A DNA stretch of 49,762 nucleotides from an uncultured Opitutia bacterium (GTDB lineage: Bacteria > Verrucomicrobiota > Verrucomicrobiia > Opitutales > UBA953), in contig CAINMU010000074.1 of assembly GCA_903850885.1 (NCBI GenBank), positions 1 to 49,762 of the forward strand, in the 5' to 3' direction. Made by a program: the position numbers and the translations under genes. This document shows, one piece after another, positions 17,391-26,035 of this stretch. The notes under the pieces are model-generated. The model did not search any database. It had not been told where the DNA came from and saw nothing but the letters and a program-made list of their open reading frames with translations. Positions within the stretch are counted from its first letter, which is position 1. The number at the start of each line of letters is the position of its first letter.

Positions 17391-17942
17391 TCAGGCTTTC
17401 GGAGCAGAGTCATCGCTGGCCGATGGCTTGGCGCTCAGGCGAAGCATGCGGGCGCGCGCATCCGGCGACGATTCGTTAAGTGCGACGGTCACCCAATCAA
17501 GCAAGCCGTGGCGGACTTCACCGAGCGTCTCGCACTTACGAAGCGATTCGATGCCGCCCGATGCCGTGATCGCCTTGGCTAACCCGGACATCTCCTTGAG
17601 AAAACCGACGCGCTGACAGTCAGGAATCCAGTAGGCTACGACCAAGTGGACGCGGTTGCCATCCTCCGCGGCGTAATCGATGCCAGAAGCCGACCAACCC
17701 AACGCGCAAAATATTTCGGCATTGATGCCTTCGACGCGGGCATGCGGACAGGCTACGCCTGGCGCGATGGCGGTGTTGCCGGTCTCCTCGCGAGCGAACA
17801 TGGCCTCGACCACGCCAGAGTCGTCGGGAATCTCAGGAATAGCTTCGAGTACGCGGCCCAGGAATTCGAAAGCTCCGCGCTTGGAAGTCTCAGTGAGCTC
17901 GAACAGACGGCCGGCTTGGAGGGCCTCAAGAAGGATGCGCAT
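17391..17942 (-). CDS. PTS EIIA (PtsN-like) domain protein
   Basis: This 183-residue protein has a single PTS_EIIA type-2 domain. The likely phosphorylated histidine is His67 in GVACPHARVEGI, preceded by the typical EETGNTAIAPG stretch. EIIA-Ntr proteins accept phosphate from HPr or NPr and often regulate ion transport rather than sugar uptake. I used the ATG at 17942 because the longer frame would overlap the ATPase gene. The start lies 13 bases after the Mg2+ ATPase stop, so the two are almost certainly one operon. No EIIB or EIIC gene is nearby, which favours a regulatory role. Confidence 0.85.
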   Translation of the reverse strand: MRILLEALQAGRLFELTETSKRGAFEFLGRVLEAIPEIPDDSGVVEAMFAREETGNTAIAPGVACPHARVEGINAEIFCALGWSASGIDYAAEDGNRVHLVVAYWIPDCQRVGFLKEMSGLAKAITASGGIESLRKCETLGEVRHGLLDWVTVALNESSPDARARMLRLSAKPSASDDSAPKA

Positions 17943-17955
17943 GGAAGGGTTTGGG

Positions 17956-20598
17956 TCAGGCGGCCTGAAGGCGCGGACGAGCAATCAAGTGAGCGAGGGT
18001 CACGTAGGCAACCGTCATCAGCGCGAGGGCGGCCCAATAGGTCGCGCCCAAGGACGCACCCGCAAGCCCAAGCCCCTTGGTCCAAGGCGAGAAGGTCAGC
18101 CAACAAGCGAAGCAGATTGCGGCGCAGGTGGTCAGCGTAAGCTGCCAAGAGGCTCGGGAACGGATGAAGGGCATCTGCGCCGAACGGATGACGTGCACGA
18201 CGAGCGTCTGAGTGATGTTCGACTCGATGAACCAGCCAGTATGGAAGAGGATCACGAACTGAAGCCGGCCGGCCTCATCGAGCTGCCCCCAAGCGCCGCC
18301 GCAGGCGGCCGGGCAGACCACAAAAAACATTAGCGCGAAGGTGAGATAATCGAAAAGCGAAGACACCGGACCAAGCCAGACCATGAAACCGCGGATACCA
18401 CTGATATTCCACTGACGCGGCTTGGAAATCTGGTCGCTCTCCACCCGGTCGAACGGAATCGCCGTCTGCGAAAAATCGTAGATGAAATTGTTGAGTAGGA
18501 TCAGGATCGGGCTGAGCGGCTGGAACGGCAGGAGTATCGCAGCGCCCAAGACCGAGAACATGTTGCCAAAGTTGGAGGAGGCGCCCATCCGGATATATTT
18601 TTCAATATTACAGAAGATGCGCCGGCCCTCATCGATGCCGTCAACCAAGACCAGGAGCGATTTTTCAAGCAGGACGGCGTCGGCGGATTCCTTGGCGACA
18701 TCGACGGCCGTATCGACGGAGATGCCGACGTCGGCGGCCTTAAGGGCGAGCACGTCATTAATCCCGTCGCCCATGAAGCCGACCGTATGCCCTTGGGCCT
18801 TGAGCGAACGGATGACCTGCTCCTTCTGCGAGGGCGTCAAGCGGGCCATGATGTCAGCCTCGAGCACGGCGGCGTCAAAGGTCGTCTTATCCATCGCGGC
18901 CAACTGAGCTCCCGTGAGGATGCGCCCCACGGGCATGCCGACATCCGCGCAGACCTTGCGGGAAACCAGTTCGTTATCACCCGTCAGGATTTTCGCCCGG
19001 ACGCCACGGGCACGGAGCCCGGCAAGAGCCGTAGCGGCGGTTTCTTTGGGCGGATCAAAGAAGGCAAGATAACCGAGCAAGACCAGACTGGCTTCATCGG
19101 CCGTGCCGAAAACTTCCTTCGAACGATCGAACTCCCGATAACCAAGCGCGATGACCCGGAAGCCTTGAGAGGAAAGCGAGCGATATTCCTCCATGACTTC
19201 GTCCTTGATCAACGGAATCATGGTGTGGATTTCGTCGTCGATCTGATAGCGATCGCAGACGGAAAGAATTTCTTCCACGGCACCTTTGCAGATCAGCAAG
19301 TGGTCGCCTTCGTGGTCGACGACGACCGACATCCGTCGGCGCTGGAAGTCGAAGGGAATTTCGTCGACCTTACGGCAGCTCCGCTCGACGTCGAGGTCGG
19401 TCCGGTTAAGAATCGCACGGTCGAGCAGATTGCGGAGGCCCGTCTGGTAATAGGAATTCATCCACGCGTAACGCAGAACGTCTTCGGAGTCGCGGCCGAT
19501 GACGTCGACATGGCGCTGAAGCACGATGTGGTCCTGCGTGAGCGTGCCGGTCTTATCCGTACAGAAGATATCCATCGCCCCTAGGTTCTGAATGGCATCA
19601 AGCCGTTTCATTACGACCTTGAGCCGGGCGAGCGAACGGGCGCCTTTCGAAAGACAGGCCGCCAGGATCATCGGCAACATTTCCGGCGTAAGACCGACTG
19701 CGACCGTCAGGGAGAAAAGGAAGGCGTCAGTTAAATAACCATTGGGATTTGAGTTATGCGTACGCCAGGCGCTGAACCCGAAAGTCAAAGTGACCATCAC
19801 GAGCATCATGCGGATCATCATCCACACGAACTCGCGAGTCCCGCGCTCGAAGGCCGTGGCATCCTTACGTTCGACCAGCCGGGCGGACATCGCGCCGAAC
19901 TGCGTATCGCGGCCGGTGGCGAGCACGAGGGCCTTGGCCGAACCGCTTTGCACATTGCTCCCCATCAGGCAACCGTTGGGGCACTCTTGGGCGGAAACAT
20001 CTCCCGTGACCGTCGCCATCACCACACGCTCGACCGGCATGGATTCGCCCGTGAGCGCCGACTGCGAAAGGAAAAAGTCCTTAGCCTGAATCACGCGGCA
20101 ATCCGCCGGAATGATTGAACCCGCCGCCAGCACCACGATATCCCCGGGGACGATTTCGTCGATGGGCACGGTGATTTCGACTCCGTCGCGGATGACATCG
20201 CAGGTCGATTTCACCATCGCCTGCAACTTCGCGATCGTCGCGGCGGAGCGGCTTTCCTGGAAATAAGAGAGGAAGACCGAGAAGAACACCATGCCGCCGA
20301 CTAGCGTAGTGCTAAGGATACGCTTAGTTTCGTCGTCCTCGAAGATGAACGAGAGTACGCAGATCACGATTAGCTGTACGACCAGTGGCTCCTTGAACTT
20401 GCGGAGCAATTCGATGATTGGGCGCGGGCGAGGAGCGGTGACCGAATTGGGCCCGAAAGCCTCCAGACGCTCAGCGACCTCGGCCGCCGTCAGGCCCTCC
20501 CGACGGGCGTTTAAGGCGACAAATGCCTCTTCCTCCGGACCACATAGCAATCTGGCCGTGCGGTGCGGGGCTTCCGCGATGGGCTTCTTTTCGGACAT
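17956..20598 (-). CDS. mgtA: Magnesium-translocating P-type ATPase (MgtA/MgtB type)
   Basis: This 880-residue P-type ATPase of the P3B type mediates Mg2+ influx. It has the actuator motif LTGESMPVE, the phosphorylation site CTDKTGTLTQDH with Asp348, and the hinge motif GDGINDVLALKAADVGIS. Before the phosphorylation site lies the MgtA-like GLTPEMLPMILAACLSKGA, and the C-terminal membrane region has the NNFIYDFSQTAIPFD segment specific to Mg ATPases. I chose the ATG at 20598; a TTG seven codons upstream is possible. A PTS EIIA gene follows 13 bases later. I did not recognise an M-box riboswitch or mgtL-like leader in the ~120 bases upstream. Confidence 0.93.
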   Translation of the reverse strand: MSEKKPIAEAPHRTARLLCGPEEEAFVALNARREGLTAAEVAERLEAFGPNSVTAPRPRPIIELLRKFKEPLVVQLIVICVLSFIFEDDETKRILSTTLVGGMVFFSVFLSYFQESRSAATIAKLQAMVKSTCDVIRDGVEITVPIDEIVPGDIVVLAAGSIIPADCRVIQAKDFFLSQSALTGESMPVERVVMATVTGDVSAQECPNGCLMGSNVQSGSAKALVLATGRDTQFGAMSARLVERKDATAFERGTREFVWMMIRMMLVMVTLTFGFSAWRTHNSNPNGYLTDAFLFSLTVAVGLTPEMLPMILAACLSKGARSLARLKVVMKRLDAIQNLGAMDIFCTDKTGTLTQDHIVLQRHVDVIGRDSEDVLRYAWMNSYYQTGLRNLLDRAILNRTDLDVERSCRKVDEIPFDFQRRRMSVVVDHEGDHLLICKGAVEEILSVCDRYQIDDEIHTMIPLIKDEVMEEYRSLSSQGFRVIALGYREFDRSKEVFGTADEASLVLLGYLAFFDPPKETAATALAGLRARGVRAKILTGDNELVSRKVCADVGMPVGRILTGAQLAAMDKTTFDAAVLEADIMARLTPSQKEQVIRSLKAQGHTVGFMGDGINDVLALKAADVGISVDTAVDVAKESADAVLLEKSLLVLVDGIDEGRRIFCNIEKYIRMGASSNFGNMFSVLGAAILLPFQPLSPILILLNNFIYDFSQTAIPFDRVESDQISKPRQWNISGIRGFMVWLGPVSSLFDYLTFALMFFVVCPAACGGAWGQLDEAGRLQFVILFHTGWFIESNITQTLVVHVIRSAQMPFIRSRASWQLTLTTCAAICFACWLTFSPWTKGLGLAGASLGATYWAALALMTVAYVTLAHLIARPRLQAA

Positions 20599-20722
20599 GA
20601 CGACAAAAGAGAGGCTCAAGCGTAGGTAGCGCCTTGTCGACCAGCCAGCCCATACTCACCGACCTCCCCCACTTTGAGTAGCAAGAGCGTTACGGACAGG
20701 TGACCGGCGGAGGCCTAAGGCA

Positions 20723-20748
20723 CAAAAAAACCCGCCAGTTGGCGGGTC
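20723..20748 (-). terminator. Intrinsic terminator after rpmB
   Basis: Read on the minus strand, a 7-bp stem (ACCCGCC with GGCGGGT, loop AACT) is followed directly by a run of seven T. It lies about 30 bases after the rpmB stop and separates rpmB from mgtA on the same strand. Confidence 0.92.
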
Positions 20749-20776
20749 TTTATTTCTCCGCTATCGGAGAGAGGGC

Positions 20777-21007
20777 TTAGGCCTTGGTGACGAGACCAGC
20801 CTTGATCGCCTTGACGGACACCCACTGGCGCTTAACCGAGCCGTTAGGCTGGAGCACGCGGATGCGTTGGACGTTGGGGCGGAATACGCGCTTGGTCTGT
20901 TTGACCAGCTGGAAGCCGATACCACCGCTCTTCTTGGATTGACCGCGGTGAATGATACGACGGCCTTTGTGAGGGCGCTTGCCGGTGACGCTGCAGATAC
21001 GGGACAT
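20777..21007 (-). CDS. rpmB: 50S ribosomal protein bL28
   Basis: This 76-residue basic ribosomal protein has MSRICSVTGKRPHKGRRI at the N-terminus and ends KRQWVSVKAIKAGLVTKA, matching bL28. The CxxT-type N-terminus keeps a single Cys and lacks a four-Cys zinc set. The longer open frame upstream is not coding: the ATG at 21007 is preceded at a spacing of 10 by a strong ribosome-binding site. It is a single-gene unit with its own terminator. Confidence 0.96.
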   Translation of the reverse strand: MSRICSVTGKRPHKGRRIIHRGQSKKSGGIGFQLVKQTKRVFRPNVQRIRVLQPNGSVKRQWVSVKAIKAGLVTKA

Positions 21008-21017
21008 AGTGTTCGAG

Positions 21018-21023
21018 CTCCTT
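21018..21023 (-). promoter_or_regulatory. Strong ribosome-binding site of rpmB
   Basis: On the minus strand the sequence AAAAGGAGCTC contains AAGGAG, the ideal anti-16S match, 10 bases before the rpmB ATG. It fixes the rpmB start and stands out because most genes here lack a clear Shine-Dalgarno sequence. Confidence 0.85.
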
Positions 21024-21078
21024 TTGGAAAGTCGGAGCAAAGGAGTGCTGAGCCGCTTGGCAAGCGGTAATTGGTCGA

Positions 21079-22247
21079 CTAACTCCGTTTCAAAGCCCGA
21101 TCCAAGGCCTGAAGCCCTGCCGAAAGCGTGTCCGGCGGGGTCAAAAGGCTTAAAACGACACTCTGAGTGATAGCCGCCATCCCGTAAAAATAACCCGGGT
21201 GAGCCCAAACCCCCTCATCAATTGCATTAAGAAGGAGCTTCTCCTCCGAAACCCCGGGAGGGAGGGTGATAATCACAGACCAGCCAGAGGCCCGGGGTAA
21301 AACAGTGCAACGGCTGCCCGAATTGGTCGCCCAAAGACGGACGGCCGCATCACCTTGGGCCACCCGCGCCCGCACCGAAGCCCGCAATGGCTCAGCCCGG
21401 CGAAGCAAATCAGGCAGGGCTAACTGAGCAGGGGTATTTACCGAAAGAAAAGCGTCCGCGATATGCTCCAGGCGACGACAGGCTTCCATTGCGAAATCAA
21501 TCGGCCCGGCGACGGCGATCCAACCGAGCTTTAATTGAGGGGTCAGGGCGACCTTGGAAAGCCCGCTCAAAACAAACGTGGCGACTTGCGCCTCCCCTGC
21601 CCACGTACCTGGCGAAGCGACGCCTTCTGCCGGATAATCCAGAAAGACTTCATCGCACAAAATGGCCAAGCCGTGTTTCTGGGCGAAGCCACGCAAGACA
21701 TCGCGATCGCGGCGGCTCACAAAAGAACCCGTAGGGTTGGAGGGATTAATGCAGACGATGGCCTTGGTCTGCCGTGTCACGGAAAGACTGGCGGTGTCGA
21801 TGACCCACTCGCCGGCCAGTTGCACGACCTGATACGGCCTTAACGTCACGCCTTCGAGGGCGGCGATCACTTCGAGTAACGGATAAGCGGGCTCCGGCAC
21901 GAGGACTTCGTCGCCAGGATTGCACAATAATTTAAATAACCAGCTGTAACTCTCACTGGTACTCGCCGATATAAATAACCGATCCGTGGGCACGCGGGCT
22001 CCGCGCACGGTATAATAATCGGAAATCGCCGTGCGCGTCACGGCCAGGCCATGCGGATCTGGATCTTGGCGCTGGATACCCTCACGACGGAGCAAGGAAC
22101 CCAAATCGGCGACCGACCAGGAGAACCCCGCGTTGGCCGGATTGGAGTCGGATAAATCAATGGTCGTTTGCCTGCCACTTTACGCCGATCACGCGCCTTG
22201 CTTAAGGCGTTGGTGGTATCTGCAAAATCAAGCCTGGAGCTGAACAT
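21079..22247 (-). CDS. PLP-dependent aminotransferase class I/II, apparently frameshifted near its N-terminus
   Basis: The bulk (21079-22104) is a fold-type I aminotransferase: VCINPSNPTGSFVS, AILCDEVFLDY and the PLP lysine in LSGLSKVALTPQLKLGW. That frame lacks an ATG; it opens only at a TTG (22104), and reading back gives TIDLSDSNPANAGFSWSVAD before a stop at 22180-22182. A second frame starts with ATG at 22247 and encodes MFSSRLDFADTTNALSKARD, a typical family N-terminus, then runs out of register after AGKRPLI. Joining the two near 22158-22168 gives a complete protein, so I read this as one gene with a net one-base loss (a 1- or 4-base deletion at the repeated GATT is possible). It may be a pseudogene or a sequencing/assembly error. 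If functional, it would transfer amino groups with pyridoxal phosphate; substrate unknown. Confidence 0.78.
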
Positions 22248-22371
22248 GCCCAGAAGAGACGGCAAGAAAGCGGCACAAGCGAGAGGAAACCATACAGGCG
22301 CGGTCCGCTGACCATCCCTGCCCTCATACTTACGGATTGAACTCAGTATCTGCCTCTTCAAAGGTGGAGTC

Positions 22372-23574
22372 ATGTCCCAGCAAGTCGTGAAACCCCGTGT
22401 CCGTGGGTTCATCTGCATCACCTCCCACCCCGACGGCTGTGCCGCCGCGGTCCGCGAGCAGATCGCCTATGTGAAATCCCGCCAGCCCCTCCAAGACGGA
22501 CCCAAGTCGGTCTTGGTCATCGGCGCCTCCACGGGCTACGGACTCTCTTCGCGTATCGCCGCCGCCTTCGGATCTGGGGCCGCAACCTTGGGCGTATTTT
22601 TCGAACGTAACGGCGAAGGCGATAAGCCCGGTTCGCCCGGCTGGTATAATACCACTGGGTTTCACGCCGAAGCCAAGAAGGCGGGCCTCAAGGCAGTCTC
22701 CATCAATGGCGATGCGTTTTCCGCTGAATTAAAAACCCAAGTCATCGACGCCATCAAAGCCAAGATGCCTGGCGGCAAGATCGACCTCGTCATCTACTCG
22801 CTCGCCTCTCCTCGTCGTACCGCGCCCGATGGCGTGACTTACAAGTCCGTCCTTAAACCGACGGGCGCTGCTTTCCACGCTAAGAATCTCGATACCGATC
22901 GCAAGATCGTGAACGACGTCACGCTCGAAACCGCCTCCGCCGACGATATCGCGCAAACGGTCAAGGTCATGGGCGGCGAGGATTGGGAAATCTGGATGAA
23001 CGCGCTCGACCAAGCCGGCGTGATCAAGGAAGGCTGCCAGACCGTCGCCTATTCATATATCGGACCTCAAGTCACTTGGCCCATCTACAAGGACGGCACT
23101 ATCGGTAAGGCCAAGGAAGATCTCGAGCGCGCCGGCCGCAAAATCGATAGCCTGATGAAGCTCCATCGTGGTCGTGCCTTCGTTTCGGTGAACAAAGCCG
23201 TCGTCACCCAGGCCAGCTCCGCCATCCCCGTCGTCCCTCTCTACGTTTCATTGCTCTTCAAAATCATGAAGGCCAAGGGCACCCACGAAGGTTGCATCGA
23301 ACAGATCCAACGCCTCTTTGAAAAGCAGATGTACAACGGCAACGCCCTAGACTTCGACGAGAACGGCCGCGTCCGCATCGACGACCGGGAGATGGCGCCT
23401 GACGTCCAGAAGTCGGTCTTCGACATCTGGCCGACGATCACGACGGAAACCTTCGATGCGCACGCCGACTTCGCCGGCTACCAGACCGACTTCCATAAGA
23501 ACTTCGGCTTCGGCCTCGCCGGCATCGATTACGAAGCCCCCACCGAAGTCGAACGCCCAATCGAGGACGCTTAA
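22372..23574 (+). CDS. fabV: Enoyl-ACP/enoyl-CoA reductase FabV
   Basis: This 400-residue NADH-dependent reductase carries out the last step of the fatty-acid elongation cycle. It has the FabV N-terminus (RGFICITSHPDGC), the nucleotide-binding motif VLVIGASTGYGLSSRIAAAF, an IDLVIYSLASPRRT strand and the active-site segment YSYIGPQVTWPIYKDGTIGK with the Tyr-x8-Lys pair of FabV rather than the spacing of FabI. FabV enzymes are known to be naturally tolerant of triclosan. A ribosome-binding site (GGTGGAG) precedes the ATG. The stop abuts the parA GTG with no gap. Confidence 0.95.
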   Translation: MSQQVVKPRVRGFICITSHPDGCAAAVREQIAYVKSRQPLQDGPKSVLVIGASTGYGLSSRIAAAFGSGAATLGVFFERNGEGDKPGSPGWYNTTGFHAEAKKAGLKAVSINGDAFSAELKTQVIDAIKAKMPGGKIDLVIYSLASPRRTAPDGVTYKSVLKPTGAAFHAKNLDTDRKIVNDVTLETASADDIAQTVKVMGGEDWEIWMNALDQAGVIKEGCQTVAYSYIGPQVTWPIYKDGTIGKAKEDLERAGRKIDSLMKLHRGRAFVSVNKAVVTQASSAIPVVPLYVSLLFKIMKAKGTHEGCIEQIQRLFEKQMYNGNALDFDENGRVRIDDREMAPDVQKSVFDIWPTITTETFDAHADFAGYQTDFHKNFGFGLAGIDYEAPTEVERPIEDA

Positions 23575-24351
23575 GTGGCTAAAATATTTTCCATCGCGAA
23601 CCAGAAAGGCGGCGTCGGCAAGACGACGACGACGATCAACCTCGGCGCTGGGCTCGCCCGACTCGGCATCCCCACCCTCGTCATCGACCTCGACGCGCAA
23701 GCCAACGCCACCAGTGCGCTCGGTATCGAAAAGACCGAAGGTAAATCGCTTTATAAAGTGCTACACGGCGAAGCAAATGCCGCTGACATGGTCGTCGCGA
23801 CCTCCACCGATAAGCTCGACCTGATTCCTTCCGAGGTCGATCTCGCCGCCGTCGAATCCGAACTCGCCCAAGCCGAAAACTACCTGACCCGCTTACGAGA
23901 TGCGCTCGCCCCACTCCTCGCCGCCGGCAAGTACAAGGCCATCCTCATTGATTGCCCGCCCGCCCTGGGCATGCTCTCGATGAACGCGCTGGCTGCGTCG
24001 GATCATCTCATCGTCACCCTGCAGACCGAATACCTCGCGATGGAAGGCCTTGGCCAAATCCTCGGTGTCGTCGATCAGCTGAAAGCCGCGGGAGCCGGCG
24101 ACAAACTGTCCGTCGGCGCGATTGTGATGACGATGTATGACGTGCGTACGAATCTTTCGCGGCAGGTCGTCGAAGAAGTGAAGACCCACTTCCCTGAGCT
24201 CGTCATGAAGGCGATGATTCCCCGGACGATTCGGCTTTCGGAGGCCCCCAGTCACGGCAAGACCATCTTCCAATACGACATTCATTCCCCGGGCGCCGTT
24301 GCTTACAACGCACTCGCCAAGGAATTCGCCATCCGCTTCGCGCTGAAGTGA
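23575..24351 (+). CDS. parA: ParA/Soj family ATPase
   Basis: This 258-residue ATPase has the deviant Walker A NQKGGVGKTTTTINLG, including the signature lysine, then LVIDLDAQANATSALG, the Walker B-like ILIDCPPALGMLSMNAL and RLSEAPSHGKTIFQYD near the C-terminus. It matches chromosomal Soj-type ParA used in origin segregation. The start is GTG, directly after the fabV stop. A parB gene, the usual neighbour, is absent here; instead a DUF1826-like gene overlaps the stop. It could therefore act in chromosome segregation with a distant ParB, or as a positioning ATPase for something else. Confidence 0.9.
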   Translation: MAKIFSIANQKGGVGKTTTTINLGAGLARLGIPTLVIDLDAQANATSALGIEKTEGKSLYKVLHGEANAADMVVATSTDKLDLIPSEVDLAAVESELAQAENYLTRLRDALAPLLAAGKYKAILIDCPPALGMLSMNALAASDHLIVTLQTEYLAMEGLGQILGVVDQLKAAGAGDKLSVGAIVMTMYDVRTNLSRQVVEEVKTHFPELVMKAMIPRTIRLSEAPSHGKTIFQYDIHSPGAVAYNALAKEFAIRFALK

Positions 24352-25043
24352 GCGACGCCGGCTCACCCCGCGTTCGTAAAGTACTGAGCTTCGAGGAACT
24401 CAGGTCCACGCGCTTCGCCGACGGCGTCAACTCGCTCTGCTGGGAACGCACATTGCCCGGCGATTACGCCGAGGTGATTACAAAGATCGGACCTGGCGAA
24501 GGTATCGTGCCGCTCGAGGATGAACGCATCCGCTCGCTCGACCTAACTCCGGCCGGACAACTCGCCGCCGAAGCGATGCTCGCCGACCAGCAATTGCTCC
24601 GCGACCACGACCTCGCACCGTCGCTTAATTGCGTCTACGACTGCGTGCGAGGCCCGGATGCCGGTACCGTGCCGACGGACGTCACTTCTTTCCATGTCGA
24701 CAGCGCGCCCGTCGAGGTCGACACCTGGCTCTGCACTTACTACGGCGCCTGCAGCGAAGGCCTCCGTAACGAGGACGCCGTACTCAAGGTTGAGATCCCG
24801 GAGATCCGCGCGGCGCTGCTCAAGGAATACGGCGGCGCGGATGATGCGGTGTTCGCCGAGTTCCTGCACGAACATAGCTACGACTCGCATTACGCGCCCA
24901 AGCCCGGTGCGACGCCCTACCCGTTCGGCACCTTCACGCTCTGGCGAATCGCGACACGCTGGCCTGGCAGTCTAGTACCGCCCTGCATCCACCGCGCCCC
25001 GGAAAACCGCCCCGGCTCTCCGCGTCTGCTGCTGATCAGCTAA
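24348..25043 (+). CDS. DUF1826-like protein
   Basis: This 231-residue protein starts with GTG overlapping the parA stop (GTGA). It resembles DUF1826 proteins: VNSLCWERTLPGDYAEVI near the N-terminus, a central SFHVDSAPVEVDTWLCTYYG in place of the family's FHVD...TYxG block, and the C-terminal CIHRAPENRPGSPRLLLIS. The pattern of His-x-Asp, a distal His and a late Arg suggests a cupin- or oxygenase-like metal site, but this is inference. Function is unknown. The stop lies one base before the minus-strand remnant. Confidence 0.6.
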   Translation: MSDAGSPRVRKVLSFEELRSTRFADGVNSLCWERTLPGDYAEVITKIGPGEGIVPLEDERIRSLDLTPAGQLAAEAMLADQQLLRDHDLAPSLNCVYDCVRGPDAGTVPTDVTSFHVDSAPVEVDTWLCTYYGACSEGLRNEDAVLKVEIPEIRAALLKEYGGADDAVFAEFLHEHSYDSHYAPKPGATPYPFGTFTLWRIATRWPGSLVPPCIHRAPENRPGSPRLLLIS

Positions 25044-25044
25044 G

Positions 25045-25252
25045 TTACTTAGCCAGCGTGAACTTGAACGGGTAACGACGGTCGGCGTTCCACACGCCGA
25101 GGTAGATGTCGCCGATGGAGTCGATGAAGAGTTCGCGATCGTGCTTGAAGACGGGCTTTGCCTGGCTGTTCAGAATGCAGTTTGTCGACGACAACCTTGG
25201 GCTCGTTACTGCCCAGCGAAAATAGAACGACAATCTTTGACTTAGGCCAGCC
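25045..25252 (-). pseudogene. Decayed gene remnant (C-terminal part in two frames)
   Basis: On the minus strand one frame encodes PKSKIVVLFSLGSNEPKVV and continues to DKLHSEQ, and a second frame continues AKPVFKHDRELFIDSIGDIY through YPFKFTLAK before a stop. Both look like real protein, they join naturally near 25165 if one extra C is removed, and there is no start codon: the first frame is closed by TGA at 25253-25255. This looks like the tail of a larger gene that lost its 5' part and was frameshifted. I do not recognise the family. Confidence 0.6.
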
Positions 25253-25281
25253 TCACTCCAGAAATATATGAGCGCTTACCC

Positions 25282-26025
25282 ATGCTATCTCATTCCGAAC
25301 TTCTGCAACTCAAACGCTGGAACACGCCCACAATCTTCAACGGCTGGGAGCAGATCACCCGCCGCGACCCGGCCAAGGAAGGCTTCAATCTGGAGGAGAC
25401 GCGCGACTTTATGCCGCAGATGGGCCCGATGGTCGGCTACGCCGTGACCGTGGTCATCGAACCCAGCAACTCGGCGCACCGTCAGAGCAACCCAAAGGCC
25501 TGGGATGAGTATCGCTATTACCTCGCCAGCATCCCTGGCCCCAAAATCGTCTGCGTCCAGGATCTAGATAAGCCCCACACCGTCGGGGCATTCTGGGGCG
25601 AGGTGAATAGCAACGTCCACCGTTCGCTCGGATGCGTCGGCACGATCGTCGACGGGGCGATTCGTGACGTCGACGAGATGACCAACGCTGGCTTCAAGGC
25701 CCTGGCCCGCCGGATGTGCGTCGGCCACGCCCACACCCATCCTGTGCGTTGGAATTGTGAAATTGAAATCTTCGGGCGCAAAGTAACCCCGGGCGATCTA
25801 CTCCATGCCGATAAGCACGGGTTCATGGTGATCGCACCCGAGGATCAACCGCGCCTGCTCGAGGCGGCGAGTTTCATGGATGCCAACGAGTGCCAGACCA
25901 TCATCCCGGCCGCGCGCAACACCGCCGGACTATCCACAGAACAAATCATCACCAACCTATCCGAAGCTGGCGCGCAGTTTGGCCGCAACGCCAAGGCCAA
26001 GTTCAGTCGCAGCGGTGAATGGTAA
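25282..26025 (+). CDS. RraA family protein (aldolase/decarboxylase-like)
   Basis: This 247-residue protein carries the RraA/HMG-aldolase signature: GAFWGEVNSNVHRSLGCVG followed by TIVDGAIRDVDEM, where the Arg-Asp pair binds substrate and metal in 4-hydroxy-4-methyl-2-oxoglutarate aldolases, and KVTPGDLLHADKHGFMVI. Family members cleave or decarboxylate 2-oxo acids; others inhibit RNase E, so the name RraA does not fix the function. A downstream sialidase-like gene starts 10 bases after the stop, forming a probable operon. A role in sugar-acid breakdown fits the context but is inference. Confidence 0.87.
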   Translation: MLSHSELLQLKRWNTPTIFNGWEQITRRDPAKEGFNLEETRDFMPQMGPMVGYAVTVVIEPSNSAHRQSNPKAWDEYRYYLASIPGPKIVCVQDLDKPHTVGAFWGEVNSNVHRSLGCVGTIVDGAIRDVDEMTNAGFKALARRMCVGHAHTHPVRWNCEIEIFGRKVTPGDLLHADKHGFMVIAPEDQPRLLEAASFMDANECQTIIPAARNTAGLSTEQIITNLSEAGAQFGRNAKAKFSRSGEW

Positions 26026-26035
26026 ATCGTTTACC

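Noticed and set aside
20599-20722. Possible Mg2+ riboswitch or leader peptide before mgtA
   Set aside because: No M-box core motifs are recognisable, and the short open frame overlapping the start has no ribosome-binding site or proline-rich pattern.
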